A DNA stretch of 54,292 bases. Origin: DATDCY01 sp031406795 [NCBI: Candidatus Rokuibacteriota bacterium]. GTDB lineage: Bacteria; JAUVQV01. This document shows, piece after piece, positions 26,839 through 35,559 of the stretch. Position 1 is the first letter of the stretch. Every line of letters starts with the position of its first letter. Location of the stretch: the NCBI GenBank assembly GCA_031406795.1, contig JANOHV010000074.1, forward strand, positions 1-54,292. The letters are read 5' to 3'. Made by a program: the position numbers and the translations under genes. The notes beneath the pieces were generated by a model. The model was not told where the DNA came from, ran no database searches, and saw only the letters and a list, made by a program, of their open reading frames with translations.

Positions 26839-27467
26839 TCCGGGTGCTGATCGCCGACGACCACGCCGTGGTGCGTCGGGGCGTGCGTCTGGTGCTCGAG
26901 AGCACCTCGCGCATCGCGGTGGTCGCCGAGGCCGCCACGGGGTCCGAGGCGCTCGAGAAGGCGCGCAAGGAGCGGATCGACGTCGCGGTCCTCGATCTCT
27001 CGATGCCGGGGCCGGGCGGGCTCGAGGTGCTCAAGCAGATGAAGGACGAGCACCCGCGCCTGCCGGTGCTGATCCTGACGATGCACCCCGAGGACCAGTA
27101 CGCGGTGCGGGCCTTTCGCGCCGGCGCCGCCGGCTATCTGACCAAGCAGAGCATTCCCGAGGAGCTGATCAAGGCCGTCGAAACCGTGGCCGCCGGCCGC
27201 AGGTACATCACCCCGTCGGTCGCCGAAGCCCTGGCGAGCGAGGTGCGCCACGACACGACGAAGCTCCCCCACGAGCAGCTCTCGGACCGCGAGTACCAGG
27301 TCCTGCTGCGGATCGCGGCTGGCAGGGCCGTCGGCGAGATTGCCGAAGAGCTGCGGCTCAGCCCGAAGACCGTGAGCACCTACCGTGCCCGCATCCTCGA
27401 GAAGCTGGAGCTCAGGAGCAGCGCCGAATTGACGCACTACGCGTTCCAGCACAAGCTCGTGGAGTAG
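26835..27467 (+). CDS. NarL/FixJ-family response regulator
   Basis: The 210-residue transcription factor has a receiver at 1-120 (IADDH, phospho-Asp 54 in VLDLSMPGPGG, LTKQSIPEEL) and a LuxR-type helix-turn-helix at about 142-205 (LSDREYQVLLRIAAGRAV, then LRLSPKTVSTYRARILEKL). Its start overlaps the stop of the HisKA_3 kinase by 4 bp, so the pair is a two-component system in the strict sense. Target genes are unknown and no operator was identified. The receiver lysine context (LTKQ) is normal for the family. Confidence 0.95.
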   Translation: MIRVLIADDHAVVRRGVRLVLESTSRIAVVAEAATGSEALEKARKERIDVAVLDLSMPGPGGLEVLKQMKDEHPRLPVLILTMHPEDQYAVRAFRAGAAGYLTKQSIPEELIKAVETVAAGRRYITPSVAEALASEVRHDTTKLPHEQLSDREYQVLLRIAAGRAVGEIAEELRLSPKTVSTYRARILEKLELRSSAELTHYAFQHKLVE

Positions 27468-27704
27468 AAGCAGACCCCTCCGCCCCAACCGTCTTGACCC
27501 CGATTTGTAGTCCTGCGACCGACAGGGTGACGCCGGTGCGTCTGACACCGCAACGTCCGGTAATCGAAGGGCTTTCAGCGCGTGGTGCCTACCCGACAAT
27601 CAGTCGTTCGCCGATGTCTGGAGACCCGCGCCGGCGCGATCTTTACCTCAGGGAGCAGGAAGGCCGGAAGGGCCGGTCGGAAAAGCCCCCGGGGGAGCAC
27701 GGCG

Positions 27705-28142
27705 ATGAGAACAACGGCGAAGGCGAAGGCGGCCGGCGGGATCATGATCCTCCTGGGGGCGATGCTGATCGCCGGGTGCAGTGGCGGGCCGACGAGTCCC
27801 GATTCGCCTGCGGACCGGACGACTGCAGGAATCCGGGTGATCGGCGCGGGTTCGGAGCTGCATTCCGCGATCGACCAGAGATGGGCCGAAGTGGAAAGCT
27901 GCTGGGGCGTCGCGATGAGCGGCGAGAGGCAGACGGTGACCGTGCAGCAGCCGGAGCTGTACGACAAGGCGGGGCAGGGAGTGATCCGTGTCAACGGGCA
28001 GCTGGTGTACGGGCTGCGGATCGGCGACAAGGTCTGGGTGGCATCGGATCTTGCGGCGCTGCGGCACGAGTTCTCGCACGTCGTCGGCGAGCGGGCGACC
28101 GGCCGTCCGGTCGAGAACGGCGGGGGCCGCTGCTGGTTGTGA
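27705..28142 (+). CDS. Small lipoprotein with an HExxH metalloprotease-like motif
   Basis: The 145-residue protein has a signal sequence ending LLGAMLIAGC (lipid-modified Cys 25), a low-complexity Ser/Pro linker, and a globular part ending RHEFSHVVGERATGRP. The pentapeptide HEFSH (121-125) matches the zincin signature H-E-x-x-H, with a preceding aromatic/valine-rich strand (KVWVASDLAALRH) as in small M48-like or SprT-like folds. No family was recognised, and the protein is short for a protease, so it may be a binding protein. The start is ATG 27705 with GGGGGAG 9 nt upstream. The 237-bp gap after the preceding NarL-type regulator shows no feature I can name. Confidence 0.65.
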   Translation: MRTTAKAKAAGGIMILLGAMLIAGCSGGPTSPDSPADRTTAGIRVIGAGSELHSAIDQRWAEVESCWGVAMSGERQTVTVQQPELYDKAGQGVIRVNGQLVYGLRIGDKVWVASDLAALRHEFSHVVGERATGRPVENGGGRCWL

Positions 28143-28229
28143 CGGTCGGGCCGCGGTCAAGCGACGCTTGCAGCGAGCAGCACGGCCCAGTGTGAGCCAC
28201 AAGTCACGAAAAACAGGACCAGTCAACGA

Positions 28230-28274
28230 GCCTGCCCGAACTGAACCACGCGTTACGCGCGGATTTGGGCAGGC
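28230..28274 (+). repeat. Inverted repeat enclosing family B GCGC repeat, copy 1
   Basis: Perfect 8-bp arms GCCTGCCC (28230-28237) and GGGCAGGC (28267-28274) enclose the core CACGCGTTACGCGCGGAT. The 28-nt stretch 28243-28270 matches the minus strand of 50429-50456 at 25 of 28 positions. No T-tract follows, so a terminator is not claimed. Confidence 0.55.
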
Positions 28275-28284
28275 GGGTGAGGGC

Positions 28285-28313
28285 TTGAGACGCGGCGGGG
28301 TCAGGTCTACACT
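28285..28313 (+). promoter_or_regulatory. Promoter giving a leaderless transcript of the HEAT-repeat gene
   Basis: TTGAGA (28285-28290), a 17-bp spacer, and TACACT (28308-28313) form a sigma-70-type promoter. Six bases later comes ATG 28320, which has no Shine-Dalgarno. Transcription would start at or next to the A of the ATG. Confidence 0.6.
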
Positions 28314-28319
28314 TGACTC

Positions 28320-30560
28320 ATGGCTGAAGCTACCCCCGGCGGCGAGCCGGAAGTCCGCCCGCTGCCCCCGGCGCTGGACGGAGTGCTGCAGGACCTGGCC
28401 AAAGCGCTGCTCACGTTGGAGCACGCGCTGTGCTTCTATCCCGAGGGACACCAGTCTCGCCAGGCGCCGCTCGAGAGGCTCCTCGAGCTCATGCAGGCGG
28501 AGGCCGCCATCACCGGTGAGGCTTCGCTGGGTTTCGCTGGGGAGACCGTGCACTGGCGCGATGAGCTCTACGGCGAGTTGCCGGCCCCGGTTCGCAAGCT
28601 CTCCACGCTGCTGGGTAACCAGGGCATCGCCCGCCTAAGCTGGACACCGGGGTTGAGCGCCAACGAACTGGAGCACTTCCTCGCCCGGCTGGCGCGCGGT
28701 CGCGGCGCGGGTCGCCGTCAGGGCTGGGACCCGGCGGGAACTTTCGAGAACCTGCGCATCGACGGCCTGGACTACCAGGCGCTGATGGCGCAGGACGCCG
28801 AGGCAGGGGAGAGTTCAAGTGCCGAGCCCCGCCTGCTCTGGCAGGCCCTGTTGCAGCGCACGCTTGCCGCCCCGGCCGGTGAGCTCTCCGCGGCGGAGCT
28901 GCAGCTCTTGCGCGGGCCGTGGGCGGATCCGGCCGCCCTGGCCTCGCTGTTGGCCGAGGCGATCGGGCCGGGCGCGCAGGCCGGCGATCCCGGCGCCGTC
29001 GAATCGGTGCGACGGTTCGCCCGGCTGGTGGAGCAGGCCGCCGCCGAGGGGGAGCCGCTGCCGGCTGGGGAGGCGGAGCGCAAGCTGGGCGCGCTGGCGC
29101 GCCAGCTTCCGGCAGCCTTGCGTCTGAGCCTGCTCGAGGCCACGATGGATCAGCCGGAGCCCGGGCTCTTCCCGGCGGCTTTCGGTTTGCTGGACGCGAA
29201 TGAGAGTGTGACGCTGATTGCCGAGAGCTTTTCTCTGGATCCCGGCCAGATCGGCCGCCTGGCGCACGTCTTCCAGCACCTGATCCCCCGTCAGCTCGAG
29301 CGCATGGAGCTGGCGCCGCGACTGCGGGAGGAGATCCGCCGGGAAGGCGACCCCGACGATCCGCTCGCCGACAATGCCTGGGAGGAGGTTCAGGAGCTGC
29401 TCACCGGGGAGTCGGGAGAGTTCATGTCCGCGGGCTACCAGGAGCAGTTGCGGCTTCTGGCGACGCGGGAGGAGGCGCGGCGTGACGGGGAATCGTCTTT
29501 CGCCGATCTGCCGGAGCTGGCGGCCGATCTGGCGTCGGCGCGCCTGGCCGGTGAGTCGCTCTCGATCCAGATCGAGCAGCTGCGCCTGGCCAGCAGCATC
29601 GAGCGGTACCGCGACGCCCTCGAGGGGGTCGGCGGCCTCTGCGTCGCGGCGCTTGCCGCGGGCGATGGGGAGCGGGGGGTGCGGATCCTGCTGCAGCTGC
29701 TGCAGGTCAACGCGAGCGACGAATTGCTGGCCGGGCCGCGCTCCGAACTCGAGCGTGCGCTCAAGGCGATTGCCACTCCGCAGGTGCTGCAGGCTCTGGT
29801 GCACTCCCAGGGCGGACTCGCCGCCGGGGATCGGGCCGCCTTGCGCAGCTTCTTCTCGCTGGTTTCCGCGGCGGCCGCCCCGGTGGCGCTCGATGCGCTG
29901 GCGGGCGAAGAAGATCCCGGCCGGCGCCGGGAGATCGTGGCGTTGCTTCAGGGTCTCGGGTCCGCCGCGCTGGCGCAGCTGCTGCCGCGGTTGGCCGCCG
30001 CCCCTCCGACCCTGGCGCGGACACTGCTCCCGCTCGTGGCCGAGTTGTGCGATCCCGCCTCGGTGCCGGTGCTCATCGGCCTGCTTGAGCGCGACGATGC
30101 CCGGATGCGTCGCGACGCGCTGCGCGCCCTGCTGAGCATCGATTCCCCCGATGTCCGCCGCGCGCTGCCCGGTCTGCTCGAGGACCCCGACATCGAGATT
30201 GTCCAGATGGCCGCCGCGCACCTGGGCGAGGTCGGCAGCCCGGACACGGTCCGCACCTTGCTCCGGGAGCTGGACACGGGGTTCTTCCTCCGCCGGCGCG
30301 CCGACGAGATGCAGCGGGCGATCTTCGTGCTCGGCCGGATGCGGGCCGCCGAGGCCGTCGGGCCTCTCGCCGAGCTGCTGGGCCGGCGCGGCTGGATCAA
30401 CCGGCGCGCCCGGGAGCGGATCTGCGAGGCCGCCGCGCAGGCGCTGGCACGGATCGGCGGCGATGCCGCGAAAAAGGCGCTGGAGCAGGCGGCCGCCCGC
30501 GGCTCCGAGGGGTTGGCGACGACCTGCGGGCGACTGCTCGCCCGGTGGGGGGCGCCGTGA
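28320..30560 (+). CDS. HEAT-repeat protein with N-terminal FYPxGH domain
   Basis: A 746-residue, largely helical cytoplasmic protein. The N-terminal ~100 residues contain ALLTLEHALCFYPEGHQSR and are clearly related to the start of the next protein (GLLTAVKSRTFYPAGHPTV). The middle is Leu/Ala-rich helix of unknown type. From about residue 500 to the end it carries HEAT-like repeats (for example PASVPVLIGLLERDDARMRRDALRALLSI and SPDVRRALPGLLEDPDIEIV). HEAT arrays are scaffolds for protein binding. The stop overlaps the GTG of the HD-GYP gene (GTGA), so the two are coupled and probably act together. Translation appears leaderless. Confidence 0.8.
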   Translation: MAEATPGGEPEVRPLPPALDGVLQDLAKALLTLEHALCFYPEGHQSRQAPLERLLELMQAEAAITGEASLGFAGETVHWRDELYGELPAPVRKLSTLLGNQGIARLSWTPGLSANELEHFLARLARGRGAGRRQGWDPAGTFENLRIDGLDYQALMAQDAEAGESSSAEPRLLWQALLQRTLAAPAGELSAAELQLLRGPWADPAALASLLAEAIGPGAQAGDPGAVESVRRFARLVEQAAAEGEPLPAGEAERKLGALARQLPAALRLSLLEATMDQPEPGLFPAAFGLLDANESVTLIAESFSLDPGQIGRLAHVFQHLIPRQLERMELAPRLREEIRREGDPDDPLADNAWEEVQELLTGESGEFMSAGYQEQLRLLATREEARRDGESSFADLPELAADLASARLAGESLSIQIEQLRLASSIERYRDALEGVGGLCVAALAAGDGERGVRILLQLLQVNASDELLAGPRSELERALKAIATPQVLQALVHSQGGLAAGDRAALRSFFSLVSAAAAPVALDALAGEEDPGRRREIVALLQGLGSAALAQLLPRLAAAPPTLARTLLPLVAELCDPASVPVLIGLLERDDARMRRDALRALLSIDSPDVRRALPGLLEDPDIEIVQMAAAHLGEVGSPDTVRTLLRELDTGFFLRRRADEMQRAIFVLGRMRAAEAVGPLAELLGRRGWINRRARERICEAAAQALARIGGDAAKKALEQAAARGSEGLATTCGRLLARWGAP

Positions 30561-31951
30561 GCCAGGCTGAAGACCCGGCGGTCATCGCGCGGCGGGACCT
30601 GGTCCTGGCCCTGCTCAAGGGGCTGTTGACCGCGGTCAAGAGCCGCACGTTCTATCCGGCCGGCCATCCGACGGTGCGCGCCTCGCTGCGCGAACTCGGC
30701 GCGGCCTTCAGCGCTGCGCTCGCCGGCAGCGACCAGGTGGTCGTCGGGCTGATCGGCCGGGATCTGGTCGCCGACGGGCGGGCGCTGCCGCCCGAGGCCC
30801 CGTTCGTGGAGCGCTTCGTGCACGAACTGGCGGTTCGGGAGATCGAGAAGATGACGCTGCTGCGCAGCGCCCGGGCCGAGGAACTCGAGGCGCTGGTCGA
30901 GACGTTCACGATTCCGCCGGAACGCCTGCGGGAGCAGGGCGGCCTGGCCCGGGTGCTTGCGGGGCGCGCGGTGCATGCGGTCCAGATCGGCCGTTTCGCC
31001 CTCGATGAGCAGGAGGAGGCAACGGATCGCGGCGATGTCTGGCACCGGGCGCGCGAAACCTGGCAGCAGGGTCTCGCCGGGGTGCGGGAGATCTCGGAGC
31101 GCGTGCGCGCCGGACGCGCCCTGCGCGGCGGCGAGGCCCGCGAGATCGCGACGCTGCTCATCCAGGGGCTGCGCGGCCAGCGCGGCCCGATGCTCGCGGC
31201 CATCTCCCTGCGCCAGAAGAGCGCGTACACCTTCAGTCACTCGCTCAACGTCTCGCTGCTGATGCTCGCGCAGGTCGAGATGCTCCCCCTGGCCGAGCGG
31301 CAGCTCGAGGAGGTCGCCGCGGCCGGTCTGCTTCACGACCTGGGAAAGCTGCAGATACCGGAGGAAATACTCAACAAGCCCGGCCCGCCGTCCGACGCGG
31401 AGTGGGAGATCCTGCGCCGGCACCCGACGCTCGGCGTCGAGGTCCTCGGGAAGATGCGCGACGCCGGGGATCTGGCGCTGATCGTGGCCTTCGAGCACCA
31501 CCGGCGTTTCGACGGGACGGGCTACCCGTCCTGCCGGCAACCCTGGCCGCTCAATCGAGTCACGGCCCTCTCGGCGATCGCCGACAGCTACGACGCGATG
31601 CGTTCGCATCGCCCGTACGACGCCGGCTGGCCTTGCGAGCGCGTCTACGCGCGGATGCAGCAGCTCTCCGGGACGGCCTACGACCCCGCCCTGCTCGATC
31701 GTTTCTTCCGGATCGTCGGCGTCTTCCCCCCGGGGTCGCTGGTGCGCCTGTCCTCCGGCGCGATCGGCAAGGTCGTTCGCAACCACCCCGTCCTGCACGA
31801 CCGTCCTTTCGTCCGGATCATGCGCACCGCCGCGGGTGTCATCCCGGAGACCGAGAGCCACATCGACCTGTCCCTGGAATTCGAGCGCCACGGCGCCGGG
31901 TCGCTCGCGGTGGCCGAGTCGCTGCCGGATCTCCTGGGCGAAAGCGGGTAG
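30557..31951 (+). CDS. HD-GYP domain protein with N-terminal FYPxGH domain
   Basis: A 464-residue putative cyclic di-GMP phosphodiesterase. The N-terminal ~110 residues repeat the domain seen in the HEAT protein (FYPAGH at 31-36). The HD-GYP part (about 195-400) has SHSLNVSLLMLAQ, LLHDLGKLQIP, EHHRRFDGTGYPS with the GYP triad, and SAIADSYDAMRSHRPY. A small C-terminal beta domain (VFPPGSLVRLSSGAIGKVV) ends it, as in many HD-GYP proteins. No receiver is present, so it is unlikely to be a direct phosphorelay target. GTG 30557 overlaps the upstream TGA; GTG 30545 is a less likely alternative. Confidence 0.88.
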   Translation: MSQAEDPAVIARRDLVLALLKGLLTAVKSRTFYPAGHPTVRASLRELGAAFSAALAGSDQVVVGLIGRDLVADGRALPPEAPFVERFVHELAVREIEKMTLLRSARAEELEALVETFTIPPERLREQGGLARVLAGRAVHAVQIGRFALDEQEEATDRGDVWHRARETWQQGLAGVREISERVRAGRALRGGEAREIATLLIQGLRGQRGPMLAAISLRQKSAYTFSHSLNVSLLMLAQVEMLPLAERQLEEVAAAGLLHDLGKLQIPEEILNKPGPPSDAEWEILRRHPTLGVEVLGKMRDAGDLALIVAFEHHRRFDGTGYPSCRQPWPLNRVTALSAIADSYDAMRSHRPYDAGWPCERVYARMQQLSGTAYDPALLDRFFRIVGVFPPGSLVRLSSGAIGKVVRNHPVLHDRPFVRIMRTAAGVIPETESHIDLSLEFERHGAGSLAVAESLPDLLGESG

Positions 31952-32028
31952 CCGGCGCCGCCGGCGCCTGACAAGTTGCGGCCCTGAGCGGAAAGAGTGG
32001 CGACCGTGCTGCTGAAAAGGGGTCAGGC

Positions 32029-33207
32029 ATGAAGAGGAAAGTCCTGTATATTGAAGACAACGAGCAGAATCTCTACCTGGTGACGTTTATCCTGGAGAAG
32101 CACGGGTACGAAGTGCATGCCGCCCTGGATGGTCAGGAGGGAATCGGCAAGGCCGCTGCGGTGCGTCCCGATCTGATCCTGCTCGACATCCAGCTGCCGT
32201 GCATGGACGGTTACGCCGTTGCGCGGCAACTGCGGACGAATTCCGGCCTCGCGGGCATCCCGATCGTGGCGGTCACCTCCTATGCCATGGCGGGAGACCG
32301 GGAGAAGGCGCTCGCGGCGGGATGCAACGGCTACATCGAAAAGCCGATCAACCCCGAAACCTTCATGCAGCAGCTGGAGCAGCATCTCCCGCCGCCGGCC
32401 GCCGGCGCGCCCCGGAGCGAAGATGAGCTGCTCAAGGCGTACAACGAGGTGCTGTTCCGGAAGCTGGAAAAGAAGACGGCCGAGCTGGAGCAGCGGGTGA
32501 GCGAGCGCACCGCGCAGCTGGAAGCCGCCAACCGCGAACTGGAAGCGTTCTCCTACTCTGTGTCGCACGACCTGCGCGCGCCGCTGCGGGCGATCGAGGG
32601 TTTCTCCGCGATCGTGGTCGAGGATTACGGCGAGCGGCTCGACGACGAGGGGCGGCGTCTGCTCGGGGTGGTTCGCGCGAACGCCCGGCGGATGAGCCAG
32701 CTCATCGACGACCTGCTGGTCTTCTCGCGCACGGGGCGCAACGAGATGAAGTGCCGCCGGCTGGACATGGCGGCGATGGCGCGGTCGGTGTTCGAGGAGT
32801 TCGCCTGGGAGGCCGGGGCCCGCGCCCGGGTCGAATTCAGCGTCGGCCCGCTGCCCGCGGCCCTGGGCGACGCCTCCCTCGTGCGGCAGGTGTGGGTCAA
32901 CCTGCTGTCCAACGCGGCGAAATTCTCCGCGTTGAAGGAGCGTTGCGTCATCGAGGTCACCGGTGCGCCCGAGGGGGACCAGAGCGTGTACCATGTGCGC
33001 GACGAAGGCGTCGGCTTCGACATGGGGTGTGCGGAGAGGCTGTTCGGCGTGTTCCAGCGCCTGCACCCGGCGAACCAGTTCGAGGGGACGGGCATCGGGC
33101 TGGCGCTGGTCAAGCGCATCGTCGCGCGCCACGGCGGCCGGGTGTGGGCGGAAGGGAAGGCCGGGCAGGGCGCCACGTTCTCGTTTTCGCTGCCGGCGCC
33201 GCCGTGA
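32029..33207 (+). CDS. Receiver-histidine kinase, bacteriophytochrome-type core
   Basis: A 392-residue soluble protein with a receiver at 1-120 (YIEDNEQN, phospho-Asp 53 in LILLDIQLPCMDGY, GYIEKPINPE) and a coiled-coil. The H-box is [18 protein letters not shown] (His 180), and HATPase_c has LFGVFQRLHPANQFEGTG. The kinase core is strongly similar to those at 10932 and 12928, so these are probably paralogues. No PAS, GAF or membrane input is present, so it should be controlled through its receiver. The stop overlaps the GTG of the next kinase by 4 bp (GTGA). Confidence 0.92.
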   Translation: MKRKVLYIEDNEQNLYLVTFILEKHGYEVHAALDGQEGIGKAAAVRPDLILLDIQLPCMDGYAVARQLRTNSGLAGIPIVAVTSYAMAGDREKALAAGCNGYIEKPINPETFMQQLEQHLPPPAAGAPRSEDELLKAYNEVLFRKLEKKTAELEQRVSERTAQLEAANRELEAFSYSVSHDLRAPLRAIEGFSAIVVEDYGERLDDEGRRLLGVVRANARRMSQLIDDLLVFSRTGRNEMKCRRLDMAAMARSVFEEFAWEAGARARVEFSVGPLPAALGDASLVRQVWVNLLSNAAKFSALKERCVIEVTGAPEGDQSVYHVRDEGVGFDMGCAERLFGVFQRLHPANQFEGTGIGLALVKRIVARHGGRVWAEGKAGQGATFSFSLPAPP

Positions 33208-35081
33208 GACAGGATCGGCGCCGGGGAGACAGCTCCTGCCAGGCCGCGCCGGTGGCTCCCGCTCCCACCCGCATCCTCATCGTCGAGGATAGCCGCACCC
33301 AGGCCCGGCGCCTGCAGGATCTGCTCGAGGAGCAGGGCTATCGCACCGCCCTCGCTGAAAACGGCCAGGCCGCCCTCGAGCAGATGCCGCTCTTCGAACC
33401 GCACCTGGTGATCAGCGACATCGTGATGCCCGTCATGGACGGGTATGAACTGTGCCGGCGTATCAAGACGGACGCGCAACTCGCGGGCACGCCGGTCTTG
33501 CTGCTGACCTCGCTCTCGGACCCCCGGGACGTCTTGAAGGGTCTGGAATGCCTGGCTGACAATTTCGTCGTCAAACCCTACGAGACGGAAATGCTGCTGG
33601 CCCGCATCGAGGCGATCTTCGAGAACGAGAGACTGCGCGCCGGGGCGCAGAGCGCTGCCGGGGCGGACATCTTCTTCCAGGGCGAACATTTCCACATCGC
33701 CGCGGACCGGCGCCAGATCCTGGACCTGCTGCTCTCGACCTACGAGACGGCGGTGCTCAAACAGCAGGAGCTCTCCCGCGCGCGCGACGAACTTCGGGAT
33801 TTCAACGAACGGCTCGAGCAGCGGGTGGCGGAGCGGACGGCCGAACTCCAACGGGAGATCGGGGAGCGGCAAAAAGCCGAGGAGTCGCTCAGCCGGGCCA
33901 AGCAGCTGCTGCTGAGCGTGACCAACGGCATCGCCGAGAGCATCGTGCTCCTCTCCCGGGACCGGCGGGTGGAGTGGGCCAACACGACCGCGCTCAGGAG
34001 CTACGCCGGTGGTCGCGAAGCGGCCATGCTCGGGAAGCGCTGCTTCGAGGTGTTCCACCGTCTCGAGGCGCCGTGCGAGGAGTCGGGGGTGATCTGCCCG
34101 CTGCAGGGCTGCGGCAGGACCGGGTCTGCGGGCAATTGCACGCAGACTCACGTGAACGGCAGCGGGCAGGCCTTCCCCGTCGAAGTCGGCATCTACCCGA
34201 TCCTCGACGAGCGGGGCGAGGTCGCCCAGTTCGTGCATCTCTCCCGCGATCTGACCGAGCGCATGCGGTTCGAGGAGAACCTGATCAGAACCGCCGAGGA
34301 GTTGCGGCGCGTCGACCAGATGAAGTCGGAGTTCATTTCCGTCGCCTCGCACGAGCTGCGGACACCGTTGACCTCGATCAGCAACGCCGTCGACCTGATG
34401 CTCAAGCGGCGGGCGGGGGAGATCACCGGAACCCAGGAGAATTTCCTGGCGATGGCGCAACGGAACATCGTCCGGCTCGGCCAGCTGATCAACGACATCC
34501 TCAATGTCGCGAAGATCGAATCCGGGAAGATGGAGCTGCACTACGGCGAGGCGGACATCGTCGCGCTCGTCGGCAACGTGCTGAACACGATGAAACCGCA
34601 GGCCGACGCGAAAGCCATCGAGCTGCGCGCGGAAATCCCGCCGGGGCTCCCGAGGATCCCGATGGACAGCGCCCGGATCGAGCAGGTGCTGCTGAACCTG
34701 GTCGGCAATGCCGTGAAGTTCACCCCCGACCGGGGCCGGGTGACGGTGCGGGCGCGGCTGGCGGCAGGCGGCGCGCTCCCGTCGTCGGGGGCGGGAGCGT
34801 TCCTGGAGATCGCCGTGAGCGACACCGGCATCGGGATCTCCGCGCAAGACTTGGAGCACATTTTCGAGAAGTTCTACCAGGCCGAGGATTCGCTCACGGA
34901 TCGGGAGCGGGCGGGGACGGGTCTGGGTCTGGCGATCGCCCGCGGTCTCGTGGAAAAGCACGGGGGGGAGCTCTCGTGCGTCAGCGCGGTCGGCGAAGGG
35001 AGCACCTTCCGGTTCACGCTTCCTTTCGGCGGCAAGCAGGAGCGATCGCCCGGGGGACCGGCGAAGACGGGGGCGGCATGA
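33204..35081 (+). CDS. Receiver-PAS-histidine kinase with Cys-rich PAS
   Basis: A 625-residue soluble hybrid with a receiver at about 20-140 (IVEDSRTQ, phospho-Asp 72 in VISDIVMPVMDGY, VVKPYETEML) and a long coiled-coil (about 160-235). The PAS domain (about 240-365) carries a cysteine cluster (CFEVFHR, PCEESGVICPLQGCG, NCTQTH). The H-box is [15 protein letters not shown] (His 383), followed by HATPase_c with FEKFYQAEDSLT and [18 protein letters not shown]. The GTG start overlaps the upstream stop. A response regulator follows after 103 bp. The Cys cluster resembles that in other PAS kinases of this window and may sense redox or metal; that is inference. Confidence 0.9.
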   Translation: MRQDRRRGDSSCQAAPVAPAPTRILIVEDSRTQARRLQDLLEEQGYRTALAENGQAALEQMPLFEPHLVISDIVMPVMDGYELCRRIKTDAQLAGTPVLLLTSLSDPRDVLKGLECLADNFVVKPYETEMLLARIEAIFENERLRAGAQSAAGADIFFQGEHFHIAADRRQILDLLLSTYETAVLKQQELSRARDELRDFNERLEQRVAERTAELQREIGERQKAEESLSRAKQLLLSVTNGIAESIVLLSRDRRVEWANTTALRSYAGGREAAMLGKRCFEVFHRLEAPCEESGVICPLQGCGRTGSAGNCTQTHVNGSGQAFPVEVGIYPILDERGEVAQFVHLSRDLTERMRFEENLIRTAEELRRVDQMKSEFISVASHELRTPLTSISNAVDLMLKRRAGEITGTQENFLAMAQRNIVRLGQLINDILNVAKIESGKMELHYGEADIVALVGNVLNTMKPQADAKAIELRAEIPPGLPRIPMDSARIEQVLLNLVGNAVKFTPDRGRVTVRARLAAGGALPSSGAGAFLEIAVSDTGIGISAQDLEHIFEKFYQAEDSLTDRERAGTGLGLAIARGLVEKHGGELSCVSAVGEGSTFRFTLPFGGKQERSPGGPAKTGAA

Positions 35082-35184
35082 CGGGATTGCGTCAGCGGGA
35101 TTCGCGACCGGTGCTAAGATGCAGCAAAGACGTCGCGCGGCAGTGCCGCGGCAACCTGCCCGGCAGCTGCGAAGGCGGAGGGCC

Positions 35185-35556
35185 ATGAAGAACCGGCGAG
35201 TGCTCATCGTGGACGATGAACCGGATGTCGTCGAGTCGATCGCGTTCCGCCTCGGGATCGAGCACATCGAGTGTCTCGCGGCCGGCGACGGGGCCGAAGG
35301 CCTGAGGATGGCGCAGGAGCTGCTGCCGGATCTCGTCATCCTCGACGTCATGATGCCGAAGCTGACCGGGTACAAGGTGGCGCGTGCGCTGAAGCAGGAC
35401 GCGCGGTGCCGGCACATCCCGATCATCATGCTGACGGCGCGGTCCCAGGCCGGCGACCGGATGATCGGGGTCGACTCCGGCGCGGAAGAGTACATGACCA
35501 AACCCTTCGATCTGGACGAACTGACCGGGAAGGTCCTGAAGCTCCTCGAGAGGTGA
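35185..35556 (+). CDS. Single-domain response regulator
   Basis: A 123-residue receiver with IVDDEPD, phospho-Asp 54 in LVILDVMMPKLTGY, IMLTAR and YMTKPFDLDEL. No output domain is present. The start is ATG 35185 with GGCGGAGGG upstream; a frame open from 35119 adds only arginine-rich, unconserved residues. CheR follows after 3 bp and then a very large hybrid kinase, so this is likely one operon. It may take phosphate from the kinase at 33204 or from the hybrid kinase downstream. Confidence 0.92.
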   Translation: MKNRRVLIVDDEPDVVESIAFRLGIEHIECLAAGDGAEGLRMAQELLPDLVILDVMMPKLTGYKVARALKQDARCRHIPIIMLTARSQAGDRMIGVDSGAEEYMTKPFDLDELTGKVLKLLER

Positions 35557-35559
35557 GAA

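Noticed and set aside
27468-27704. A c-di-GMP (GEMM) riboswitch before the HExxH lipoprotein
   Set aside because: GNRA-like hairpins occur (GGCCGGAAGGGCC), but the conserved GEMM core was not found.
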